Part shown: positions 8,927-16,170 of the stretch, in pieces
Layout of the letters: the number at the start of each line of letters is the position of its first letter
Numbering within the stretch: the stretch's first letter is position 1
DNA from: SIG565 sp045590755
Lineage (GTDB): Bacteria > Bacillota > Clostridia > Oscillospirales > Acutalibacteraceae
Direction of reading: 5' to 3'
Length of the DNA: 64,000 bases
Assembly (NCBI GenBank): GCA_045590755.1
Contig: JAZNRP010000033.1
Location: 1-64,000, forward strand
Made by a program: the position numbers and the translations under genes
The notes under the pieces: generated by a model
Seen by the model: the letters and a program-made list of their open reading frames with translations, nothing else
Databases searched by the model: none
What the model was told of the DNA's origin: nothing

Positions 8927-10351
8927 TTATTCCTTTCCGTTCCAACAGTATGTGCAAAGGTTTTCCTTGTCAATTCCTATAGCCTTAACAATTCCGTCAA
9001 GTGTCTGGAATTCGAGAGAAGTAAAGTTAAGCTTCTCGCATATAGCGTTTCTTAAATTCTTACCACGCTCTGTACGGCCGTCGATATATTCATCAATATA
9101 TTTGAAGCCTTCTTCGCCTTCAAGCTCAACTATCACTCTGCGGGCAATCAGGTCCATATCGGATGTTGCGCGGGAAAAACCAAGATACTTACATCCAAAC
9201 ATAATTGGCGGACAGGCAGAACGCATATGAACTGCCGCAGCGCCGTTATCGTAAAGAAAATCAACCGTTTCTTTAAGCTGAGTACCGCGAACAATAGAGT
9301 CATCAACAAAAAGTAATTTTTTATCTGTAATAAGGTCGTGAATGGGTATCTGTTTCATTTTTGCAACTCGTTCACGCTCGGTTTGATGTGATGGGGTAAA
9401 GCTTCTGGCCCAAGTAGGTGTGTATTTGATAAATGCACGCGCAAAGGGGAAACCCGATTCACCCGCATAGCCTATAGCGTGCGGTGTGCCCGAATCGGGA
9501 ACACCACCGACATAATCAATATCATCGGCAATGCCACTGAGTTTATCTTGCTCTGCCATAATTTTACCATTTTTGTAGCGCATAAGCTCAACATTCACGC
9601 CTTCGTAGGTAGATGTCGGGTAGCCGTAATAGCTCCACAAAAACGAGCAGATTTTCATTTTTTTACCGGGCTTTGCCAGCTGTGTCATATTATCTGCCGT
9701 TAATTCAACGATTTCGGCAGGACCCAGTTCCTTAACTAAATCGTAGCCGAGCTTAAAGCAGGCAAAGGATTCAAAGGAAACACAGTAGCCGTTATCGTTT
9801 TTTCCGATATTAATTGGCAATCTGCCAAGTCGGTCACGCGCGGCTATAAGTGAGCCATCTTCCTTTAAGATAAGAATGGAAGCGGTGCCGTCAATCTGGC
9901 TCTGCGCGAATTTAATGCCATCGGCAAAATCGCTTTTCTGATTTATAAGTGCGGCAACAAGCTCGGTAGAGTTTATTTTACCGCTTGTCATAGCGTTAAA
10001 GTGACCGCCGCTAAAGGACAGATACTGTTTTATAAGCGCTTCGGCATTGTTAATAATACCTATAACACAAATAGCGTAGGTACCGAGATTTGAATGGATG
10101 AGCAACGGCTGTGGGTCATAGTCGCTTATACAACCGATTGCCGATGTACCCTTCATTTCGTCGAAAACATCATCAAACTTTGTTCTGAACGGTGAATTCT
10201 GAATATTGTGTATTTCACGCTGAAGGCCTATTTCTGTATCATACGCCGCCATACCTGCGCGGCGTGTACCTAAATGAGAATGGTAGTCTGTGCCGAAAAA
10301 GACATCTGATATCGCGTCAACACGGCTTACTACCCCAAAAAAACCACCCAT
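8927..10351 (-). CDS. purF: PurF-family amidophosphoribosyltransferase lacking the catalytic Cys
   Basis: PurF normally makes phosphoribosylamine from PRPP and glutamine. This 474-aa protein keeps the PRPP-binding loop LFVDDSIVRGT (347-357). It also keeps four cysteines at the usual Fe-S ligand positions (C235, C387, C466, C469). The N-terminal glutaminase looks degenerate: the mature N-terminus is Gly-Gly (MGGFFGV) where the family has the nucleophile Cys2. The GHxRYST glutamine-binding motif is replaced by GCISDYD (73-79), and NGNLVN by IGIINN. The start is firm (AAGGAG, 6-nt spacing, with purC ending just upstream). It could be an ammonia-dependent PurF or have a modified role. Confidence 0.85.
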   Translation of the reverse strand: MGGFFGVVSRVDAISDVFFGTDYHSHLGTRRAGMAAYDTEIGLQREIHNIQNSPFRTKFDDVFDEMKGTSAIGCISDYDPQPLLIHSNLGTYAICVIGIINNAEALIKQYLSFSGGHFNAMTSGKINSTELVAALINQKSDFADGIKFAQSQIDGTASILILKEDGSLIAARDRLGRLPINIGKNDNGYCVSFESFACFKLGYDLVKELGPAEIVELTADNMTQLAKPGKKMKICSFLWSYYGYPTSTYEGVNVELMRYKNGKIMAEQDKLSGIADDIDYVGGVPDSGTPHAIGYAGESGFPFARAFIKYTPTWARSFTPSHQTERERVAKMKQIPIHDLITDKKLLFVDDSIVRGTQLKETVDFLYDNGAAAVHMRSACPPIMFGCKYLGFSRATSDMDLIARRVIVELEGEEGFKYIDEYIDGRTERGKNLRNAICEKLNFTSLEFQTLDGIVKAIGIDKENLCTYCWNGKE

Positions 10352-10373
10352 TATTTGCTCCTTAAAGTTTAAT

Positions 10374-11060
10374 TTATGCGAAGAAAAGTTTAGATAAGGT
10401 CATCGGGTCGATATATTCGCCATCTTTATAAACGCGCATATTGCCTGAAGCTATTTCATCAATAAGCATAACGCTGCCGTCCTTATCATAACCGAATTCA
10501 AACTTGATATCGTAGAGTACAAGGCCCTTTTCCTTAAGGTCGTCGGCTACGATTTGTGTGATTTTTTGTGTCATTTCTTTCATATCGTCGTATTGCTTTT
10601 CGGTCATAACGCCGAGGTCAACAAGGCCATCCTTTGTTACAAGCGGGTCGCCCTTTTCGTCATTCTTGAATGTCATTTCAACATATGCGGGAAGATCTGC
10701 GCCTTCTTCGATATAATCACTGTAACGGCGGAAGAAACTGCCTACTGCTTTATGGCGGCAGATAACTTCAAGACCTTTACCGAAAACTTTACCAGGGAGA
10801 ACTTCCATTGTGGTGTTTTCAAGGTCTGCGCCTACATAGTGGGTTTTAATACCTGCGGCATTTACCTTTTCAAAGAAGTAAATTGACATACGAAGGTTGA
10901 CATCACCCACACCGTCAATTGTAAGACCTACCGAGTTTTCGCCCGGGTCAAACACGCCGTCTTTACCAGTGCAGTCGTCCTTAAATTTAAGCAAATAATT
11001 GCCGTTCTCGAGTGCGAATACATCCTTTGTTTTTCCTGTGTAGACAAGTTTCTTTTCCAT
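10374..11060 (-). CDS. purC: SAICAR synthetase
   Basis: Condenses CAIR with aspartate using ATP to form SAICAR. The 228-aa protein starts KLVYTGKTKDVF, the canonical PurC beginning (YxGKxKxxF). It contains EVICRHKAVGSFFRRY, and LYDIKFEFG followed by LIDEIASGNMR, the conserved C-terminal catalytic region. It is the second gene of the operon, with a good SD just before the start. Confidence 0.95.
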   Translation of the reverse strand: MEKKLVYTGKTKDVFALENGNYLLKFKDDCTGKDGVFDPGENSVGLTIDGVGDVNLRMSIYFFEKVNAAGIKTHYVGADLENTTMEVLPGKVFGKGLEVICRHKAVGSFFRRYSDYIEEGADLPAYVEMTFKNDEKGDPLVTKDGLVDLGVMTEKQYDDMKEMTQKITQIVADDLKEKGLVLYDIKFEFGYDKDGSVMLIDEIASGNMRVYKDGEYIDPMTLSKLFFA

Positions 11061-11095
11061 TTCCTTTTTCTCCTTTATATATTAAAAATTTTGAA

Positions 11096-11584
11096 TTAAA
11101 GTTTTGACATGATTTCAGCGTCTTTTTTAAGCACCTGCTCTGCTGCCGCTATACGCTTATTATCTAATAATACTGCGATTTCATTATCGGTCACAGAAAG
11201 TATCTGGGCTGCAAGCAAAGCCGCATTAGCGCCGCCGTTTATAGCAACCGTAGCAACGGGAATACCCGATGGCATCTGAACGGTGGAAAGCAAAGCATCC
11301 ATACCGTCAAGATACTGAGATGCGCAGGGAATACCAATGATAGGAAGCGTTGTATTTGCCGCAATAGCACCCGCTAAATGAGCCGCCATACCCGCCGCAC
11401 AAATAATAGCACCGTAGCCGTTTTTACGGGCATTTACTGCAAAATCTCTGGCTTCTGCAGGGGTGCGGTGTGCGGAATAGATATTTACGGTGTAGGGGAT
11501 ACCTAATTCATCTAAAATCGCAGTGGCTTTTTTGATAACTGGCAGGTCGCTGTCACTGCCCATAACAATACCTATTTTTTTCAT
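11096..11584 (-). CDS. purE: N5-carboxyaminoimidazole ribonucleotide mutase, class I
   Basis: Converts N5-CAIR to CAIR. The 162-aa protein has the class I signature GSDSDLPVIKKA near the N-terminus, the YSAHRTP loop with the catalytic His, and GAAHLAG-type and GIPCASQYLDG segments. It is the first gene of the purine operon and follows a leader of about 160 nt containing a ZTP riboswitch and terminator. No purK is present in the window. Confidence 0.95.
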   Translation of the reverse strand: MKKIGIVMGSDSDLPVIKKATAILDELGIPYTVNIYSAHRTPAEARDFAVNARKNGYGAIICAAGMAAHLAGAIAANTTLPIIGIPCASQYLDGMDALLSTVQMPSGIPVATVAINGGANAALLAAQILSVTDNEIAVLLDNKRIAAAEQVLKKDAEIMSKL

Positions 11585-11610
11585 AATTTTTCTCCCTTTA
11601 GAAATAAATT

Positions 11611-11655
11611 AAAAAAAGGCACATTAAAACACCCTGACAGGTGATTAAATGTGCC
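11611..11655 (-). terminator. Riboswitch-controlled terminator before purE
   Basis: The arms ggcacatt (11618-11625) and aatgtgcc (11648-11655), with an inner cacc/ggtg extension, are followed on the minus strand by seven T residues. The 5' arm overlaps the last conserved CTGGGC bases of the ZTP aptamer, so ligand binding and terminator folding should exclude each other. This is the expected ON-switch layout. Confidence 0.85.
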
Positions 11656-11727
11656 CAGACGGTCGGCTGAAAAAGCAACATTTTTCTGTTCCTTTGTGGT
11701 GCTCCACTATAACTCCGTCAGTTACAG
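11652..11727 (-). promoter_or_regulatory. ZTP/ZMP riboswitch (pfl motif) of the purine operon
   Basis: On the minus strand the leader contains the two conserved halves of the pfl motif: CTGTAACTGACGGAG followed by TGGAGCACCACAAAGGA, then, after a variable hairpin, GCCGACCGTCTGGGCA. Known pfl RNAs bind ZTP/ZMP, the AICAR-derived signal of 10-formyl-THF shortage, and switch on purine and one-carbon genes. Here it would raise purE-purL expression when the AICAR transformylase step stalls. Confidence 0.85.
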
Positions 11728-11751
11728 AAAACGATTATTTTTGACAAATAC

Positions 11752-11780
11752 AGTATACCATTTTTACTTTTTTCTGTCAA
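11752..11780 (-). promoter_or_regulatory. Promoter of the purine operon
   Basis: Consensus sigma-A promoter on the minus strand: TTGACA (11775-11780), a 17-nt spacer, and TATACT (11752-11757). Transcription would begin about 17 nt before the ZTP aptamer. Confidence 0.85.
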
Positions 11781-11819
11781 GGCAAAAAAGCCCTATTTTA
11801 CTGTTTTCTGTGTTATGTT

Positions 11820-12239
11820 TTAGTGACCTGCTTCGGTTTCACAGTAAAGGCAACGATATACGCCGTTATTTTTGTCTGTAAGTTTAAAAATATGCTTGAT
11901 TTCTTGCTCGGTAGTGGTGATGCAACGCGGATTTTTACACTTAATTATATTGGTAAGCTTTTCAGGCATCGGGATGCTCATTTTCTCCGCCAAAACACCG
12001 TTCTTTATAATATTTACGGTGGCGCCGCGGTCAACATAGCCTATAATTTCAAGATTTATCGGAATATCGGCATCAATTTTTATAATGTCTTTTTTACCCG
12101 ACTTTTTACTGTTTACATTTTTAATTATGGCAACAGAACAGTCAAGACTGTCAAGTCCTAAAAGCTCGTAAAGGCGCATACCGCGACCGGCGGTAATATG
12201 GTCTATAACATAGCCGTTTTCAATGGAATCTATATTCAT
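11820..12239 (-). CDS. pyrI: Aspartate carbamoyltransferase regulatory subunit
   Basis: Regulatory chain of ATCase, binding nucleotides and stabilising the PyrB assembly. The 139-aa protein begins with the allosteric domain (GYVIDHITAGRGMRLYELLG). It ends with a zinc domain whose four cysteines are visible as CKNPRC and CLYC. Its ATG overlaps the pyrB stop by 4 nt. It is the last gene of the pyrimidine operon. Confidence 0.94.
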   Translation of the reverse strand: MNIDSIENGYVIDHITAGRGMRLYELLGLDSLDCSVAIIKNVNSKKSGKKDIIKIDADIPINLEIIGYVDRGATVNIIKNGVLAEKMSIPMPEKLTNIIKCKNPRCITTTEQEIKHIFKLTDKNNGVYRCLYCETEAGH

Positions 12240-13156
12240 ATTTTTGCCTCCTCTAATAGCTTTAGTATAAGTGCCATACGGATGTATTTTCCGTTTAATA
12301 CCTGTTTAAAGTAGCAAGCACGGGGGTCTTCGTCTACCGCAACGCTTATTTCATTTACACGCGGCAGCGGGTGCATAACGCTTAAATCCTTCTTTGCGTT
12401 TTGCAGCTTTTTAGGTTCTAAAATATAGCTGTCGCGAAGGCGCAGATAATCCTCTTCGTTAAAGAAGCGCTCACGCTGAACTCTGGTCATATAAAGTATG
12501 TCAAGGTCAGCTATTGCGTCTTCAAGCGAAGAATTTTCGCAGTATTCTATACCGCACTTATCAAGCACATCGTGCTTTACATAGCTTGGTAATTTCAGCT
12601 CATCAGGGGAGATGAGTACTATTTTTATACCGCTATAGCGGGAAAGCGCGTTTATAAGAGAATGAACGGTTCTGCCGAATTTCAAGTCACCGCAGAAGCC
12701 TATTGTAAGGTTATCCAATCGGCCTTTTTCACGCTTGATTGTAAGTAGGTCTGCTAAGGTTTGTGTGGGGTGATTGTGACCGCCGTCACCCGCATTGATA
12801 ACGGGGATGGACGCGTTTTGTGCCGCTACAAGCGGTGCGCCTTCTTTTGGGTGGCGCATTGCTATAATATCGGCATAACAGCTGATGGTTTTTGCGGTAT
12901 CCGAAACACTCTCACCCTTAGCAGCAGATGATGAGTTGGCTTCCGAAAAGCCTATAACACTGCCACCGAGCTCAAGCATTGCGGCTTCAAAGCTCAGTCT
13001 TGTTCTGGTTGACGGCTCAAAAAAGAGTGTTGCCAACTTTTTACCTTTGCATTTTTCAGCGTATTTTTGCCCATTTTCAATAATATCGTTTGCAGTATCG
13101 ATGAGTGATGCAATTTCTTCTACCGATAAATCTAAGATATCAATTAAACTACGCAT
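12236..13156 (-). CDS. pyrB: Aspartate carbamoyltransferase catalytic subunit
   Basis: Forms carbamoyl-aspartate from carbamoyl phosphate and aspartate. It is 306 aa, with the carbamoyl-phosphate motif FFEPSTRTRLSFE, HPTQTLADL, and the C-terminal MHPLPRVNEI. The start at 13156 is chosen because AAAGGA precedes it by 7 nt and it then clears pyrE. A pyrI gene follows, so a PyrB-PyrI holoenzyme sensitive to nucleotide effectors is expected. Confidence 0.95.
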   Translation of the reverse strand: MRSLIDILDLSVEEIASLIDTANDIIENGQKYAEKCKGKKLATLFFEPSTRTRLSFEAAMLELGGSVIGFSEANSSSAAKGESVSDTAKTISCYADIIAMRHPKEGAPLVAAQNASIPVINAGDGGHNHPTQTLADLLTIKREKGRLDNLTIGFCGDLKFGRTVHSLINALSRYSGIKIVLISPDELKLPSYVKHDVLDKCGIEYCENSSLEDAIADLDILYMTRVQRERFFNEEDYLRLRDSYILEPKKLQNAKKDLSVMHPLPRVNEISVAVDEDPRACYFKQVLNGKYIRMALILKLLEEAKI

Positions 13157-13160
13157 ACTT

Positions 13161-13817
13161 TTATCCTTTCGCACCATTGATTTCAAGATATTTCTTTATT
13201 CTTTCAACATTCTCTTTGTTTTTCTCATCTTCTTCGAGATATTCGATAATGTCGTATACATCAACTACCGAGTATACAGGGAAGCCGAATTCTTCGCCTA
13301 CCTCTGCCATAGCAGATTTATCGCTCTTTCCTTTTTCCTTGCGGTCTACCATAACAAAGGTAGCGGCAACCTTGGTGCCGGGAAGACTTGATAAAATTGA
13401 CATACTCTCTCTGATGGCGGTACCTGCAGTAATTACATCTTCAACTATTACTATTTCTTCGTTTTCTTGCGGCTTGTAGCCCACAAAAACGCCACCCTCT
13501 CCGTGGTCCTTTTCTTCCTTACGGTTAAAAAAGAAGGGAACATCAAGTCCGTTTTTAGCCAAGGCTACGGCAACCGATACTGCAATCGGAATACCCTTGT
13601 ATGCGGGGCCGTAAAGTACGGTTTTTTTATTTCCAACCTTTTCGAAATAGGCCTTGGCATAAAATTCACCGAGTTTGCAAATCTGCTCACCCGTTTTTAT
13701 GTCACCTGCATTTATGAAGTAGGGGATTTTTCTGCCCGATTTTGCAGTGAAATCGCCGAATTTAAGCACCCCTGCGCCTTCTAAAAACTCAATAAATTCT
13801 CTTTTATAGCTTTCCAT
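13161..13817 (-). CDS. pyrE: Orotate phosphoribosyltransferase
   Basis: Attaches ribose 5-phosphate from PRPP to orotate to give OMP. About 218 aa, with the YGPAYKGIPIA segment, the FNRKEEKDHGEGG loop and the PRPP motif VIVEDVITAGTA. Two adjacent ATG codons (13820 and 13817) are possible; the second gives 7-nt spacing from GGAG and is used. It follows pyrF by 10 bp. Confidence 0.93.
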   Translation of the reverse strand: MESYKREFIEFLEGAGVLKFGDFTAKSGRKIPYFINAGDIKTGEQICKLGEFYAKAYFEKVGNKKTVLYGPAYKGIPIAVSVAVALAKNGLDVPFFFNRKEEKDHGEGGVFVGYKPQENEEIVIVEDVITAGTAIRESMSILSSLPGTKVAATFVMVDRKEKGKSDKSAMAEVGEEFGFPVYSVVDVYDIIEYLEEDEKNKENVERIKKYLEINGAKG

Positions 13818-13827
13818 CATAATTCTC

Positions 13828-14526
13828 CTAACCGATAAATTCTTCAACGCATCTGTTATATGCGGCTACGGGGTCTGCGGCGGCGGTAATCGGTCTGCCG
13901 ACAACTATGTAGTCTGAGCCGATTTTTTTAGCCTCTGCGGGTGTCATAACTCTCTTTTGGTCGCCAATATCACCGTCGGCAAAGCGCACACCAGGTGTTA
14001 TTGTTAAAAAGTCATTTCCGCATATTTCGTGTACCTTGCCTGCTTCAAGCGGTGAGCACACAACACCGTCAAGGCCTGATTTTTTGGCGTTTGCGGCATA
14101 ATGCATAACTACCTTATCAATAGGCTCTTTTATAAGTAAATCTTTCTCCATGCTTTCTTGGTCAGTTGATGTTAACTGTGTAACGGCTATAAGCAGCGGC
14201 CTGCTGCCATCAGGCCTTGTCAGGCCTTCTAATGCGGCTTCCATCATACGAGTAGTGCCGCCCGCGTGGAGATTGGTAATATCAACATCAAGTCCCGATA
14301 ACACCGCCATAGATTTTTTAACGGTATTGGGAATATCGTGGAGCTTTAAATCAAGGAATATTTTGTGGCCGCGTTTCTTTATTTCCTTAACTATTTCAGG
14401 ACCTGCCGAATAGAAAAGCTCCATACCTATTTTTACAAACGGCTTTCTGTCGGTGAATTTATCAAGAAATTCGTACACCGCCTCAGCGCTTGAAAAATCA
14501 CAAGCAACAATTACATCCTTACCCAT
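13828..14526 (-). CDS. pyrF: Orotidine 5'-phosphate decarboxylase
   Basis: Decarboxylates OMP to UMP. The 232-aa protein has VACDFSS at the start, the catalytic FLDLKLHDIPNTV segment (Lys-Asp pair), and the TPGVRF and VVGRPIT phosphate-binding ends typical of the PyrF barrel. Its start overlaps the pyrD stop by one base (TAATG), a sign of coupled translation. Confidence 0.95.
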   Translation of the reverse strand: MGKDVIVACDFSSAEAVYEFLDKFTDRKPFVKIGMELFYSAGPEIVKEIKKRGHKIFLDLKLHDIPNTVKKSMAVLSGLDVDITNLHAGGTTRMMEAALEGLTRPDGSRPLLIAVTQLTSTDQESMEKDLLIKEPIDKVVMHYAANAKKSGLDGVVCSPLEAGKVHEICGNDFLTITPGVRFADGDIGDQKRVMTPAEAKKIGSDYIVVGRPITAAADPVAAYNRCVEEFIG

Positions 14527-15437
14527 TATTTAACTCCTCCTATAATATCACTTAAATTCTCAATGCCGTATTTATCTAAAACGCACGGTAGTTTTTCAAT
14601 AATATCACGGCAAACATAGGGGTCTATAAGGTTTGCGGCGCCTATTTCTACCGCAGTTGCACCCGCCAACATCATTTCAATTACATCTTCTGCACTACTA
14701 ACACCGCCCATACCAATAACGGGGATGTTAACGGCGTGGGCTACTTGATACACCATACGAACGGCTACGGGGAATATTGCTGGTCCCGAAAAACCGCCCA
14801 TTTTATTTGCAATTACGGGCCTACGGGTTTTAAGGTCAATTCTCATACCGAGTAATGTGTTTATGAGACTTATGCCGTCCGCCCCTGCCGCTTCACAAGC
14901 TTTTGCAATGCTTACAATATCTGTAACATTGGGCGACAGCTTTACAATAACGGGCTTTGTAGTAACTGCCTTTACCGCCTTTACCACCTCTGCTGCAGCT
15001 TCGGGTGAAGTGCCAAAGCTCATACCGCCGCCGTGAACATTAGGACAGCTGACATTTACTTCAAGCCAACCAACCTGGTCTTCTTTATCTAATCTTGCAC
15101 AGGTGTAGGCGTAGTCTTCTATAGCAAAGCCGCTTACATTTGCCATAACCTTTTTATTAAAGCATTTTTGAAGGCGCGGTAATTCTTCATTTATTACCTT
15201 ATCAACACCCGGATTTTGCAGTCCGACAGCATTAATCATACCTGCCGTACATTCGGCAATTCTCGGTGTCGGGTTGCCGAAACGGGCGTCGCGTGTAGTA
15301 CCCTTAAAGGAAAAGGTGCCGAGTATATTAATATCGTAAAGCTCTGCAAACTCGTAACCGAAGCCAAAGGTTCCACTGGCGGGGATTATGGGGTTACTGA
15401 GCTCTATACCGCATAAATTAACGCTTAATCTTCCCAT
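14526..15437 (-). CDS. pyrD: Dihydroorotate dehydrogenase B (NAD+), catalytic subunit
   Basis: FMN enzyme oxidising dihydroorotate to orotate. The 303-aa protein is class 1B: it has NPIIPASGTFGFG, the catalytic Cys in EVNVSCPNVHGGG, and the FMN phosphate-binding GMGGVSSAEDV near the end. It overlaps pyrK, its electron-transfer partner, by 13 nt. The start at 15437 follows a strong GGAGGAG, and the longer frame is within pyrK. Confidence 0.95.
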   Translation of the reverse strand: MGRLSVNLCGIELSNPIIPASGTFGFGYEFAELYDINILGTFSFKGTTRDARFGNPTPRIAECTAGMINAVGLQNPGVDKVINEELPRLQKCFNKKVMANVSGFAIEDYAYTCARLDKEDQVGWLEVNVSCPNVHGGGMSFGTSPEAAAEVVKAVKAVTTKPVIVKLSPNVTDIVSIAKACEAAGADGISLINTLLGMRIDLKTRRPVIANKMGGFSGPAIFPVAVRMVYQVAHAVNIPVIGMGGVSSAEDVIEMMLAGATAVEIGAANLIDPYVCRDIIEKLPCVLDKYGIENLSDIIGGVK

Positions 15438-16162
15438 AAAATCTCCTCCTTTTGCATTACGGGGCCATCCTTGCATATACGCTTATAGCCTGTAATTGTC
15501 TTGCAAGAGCAACCCATACAAGCGCCAAAGCCGCAACCCATTCTTTCTTCAAAGCTTAACTGACCCGAAGTGGTTGCAGTTTTATATATAGCCTTTAACA
15601 TCGGCTCGGGGCCGCAGGTGTAAAAGTAGGAATAATCTAAACTTTCCATTTTGCTTGTAACAAAGCCTTTAACACCGTAAGAGCCATCGGCAGTGCAGAC
15701 TGTTACATCGCAACCAAGGTCCTTGAACTCCTGCTCATAGAAAATTTCATCCTTTGTATTAAAGCCTAAAATGACAGATACTTTTTTTCCATTAGCAATT
15801 AGTTTTTTAGCAAGCATATAAAGTGGGGGAACACCCACACCGCCGCCGAGCAACAACGGCTTATCTCCCGAAAGAGTTGTGTCATAGCCGTTGCCAAGAC
15901 CTGTCAGTATATCTAATTTTTCACCTACACCCATTTTGCCCATCTGTTCGGTACCGTGACCCACCATTTTATAAATAATGGTAACGGTATTATCGTTACA
16001 GTCGCAAACCGATATGGGACGGCGGAGATATTTGCCGTCTAATTTTATATTAATGAACTGTCCGGGTGCGGTGATATCTGAAGTATCACCCTTTAATACC
16101 ATAAGCTTTACATTATTTGTAAGGTTTATGTTTTGTGTAATCTCAAAAATTCCCTGTTTCAT
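15425..16162 (-). CDS. pyrK: Dihydroorotate dehydrogenase B electron-transfer subunit
   Basis: Passes electrons from PyrD to NAD+ through FAD and a [2Fe-2S] cluster. The 245-aa protein has the FAD motif LRRPISVCD, the NAD-binding GGGVGVPPLY, and a C-terminal cysteine cluster CGFGACMGCSC followed by a fourth Cys in RICKDGPV. It lies between carB and pyrD and couples translationally to pyrD. Confidence 0.94.
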   Translation of the reverse strand: MKQGIFEITQNINLTNNVKLMVLKGDTSDITAPGQFINIKLDGKYLRRPISVCDCNDNTVTIIYKMVGHGTEQMGKMGVGEKLDILTGLGNGYDTTLSGDKPLLLGGGVGVPPLYMLAKKLIANGKKVSVILGFNTKDEIFYEQEFKDLGCDVTVCTADGSYGVKGFVTSKMESLDYSYFYTCGPEPMLKAIYKTATTSGQLSFEERMGCGFGACMGCSCKTITGYKRICKDGPVMQKEEILWED

Positions 16163-16170
16163 TATTTACC

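Noticed and set aside
8927..10351. A mis-set start hiding the usual MCGI N-terminus of PurF
   Set aside because: The ATG has AAGGAG at 6-nt spacing, and FFGTDYHSHLGTRRAGM follows in normal register, so the Gly-Gly start is real and not a truncation.
11585..11751. Purine (guanine/adenine) riboswitch before purE
   Set aside because: The conserved core of purine aptamers is absent, while both conserved halves of the ZTP motif are present.
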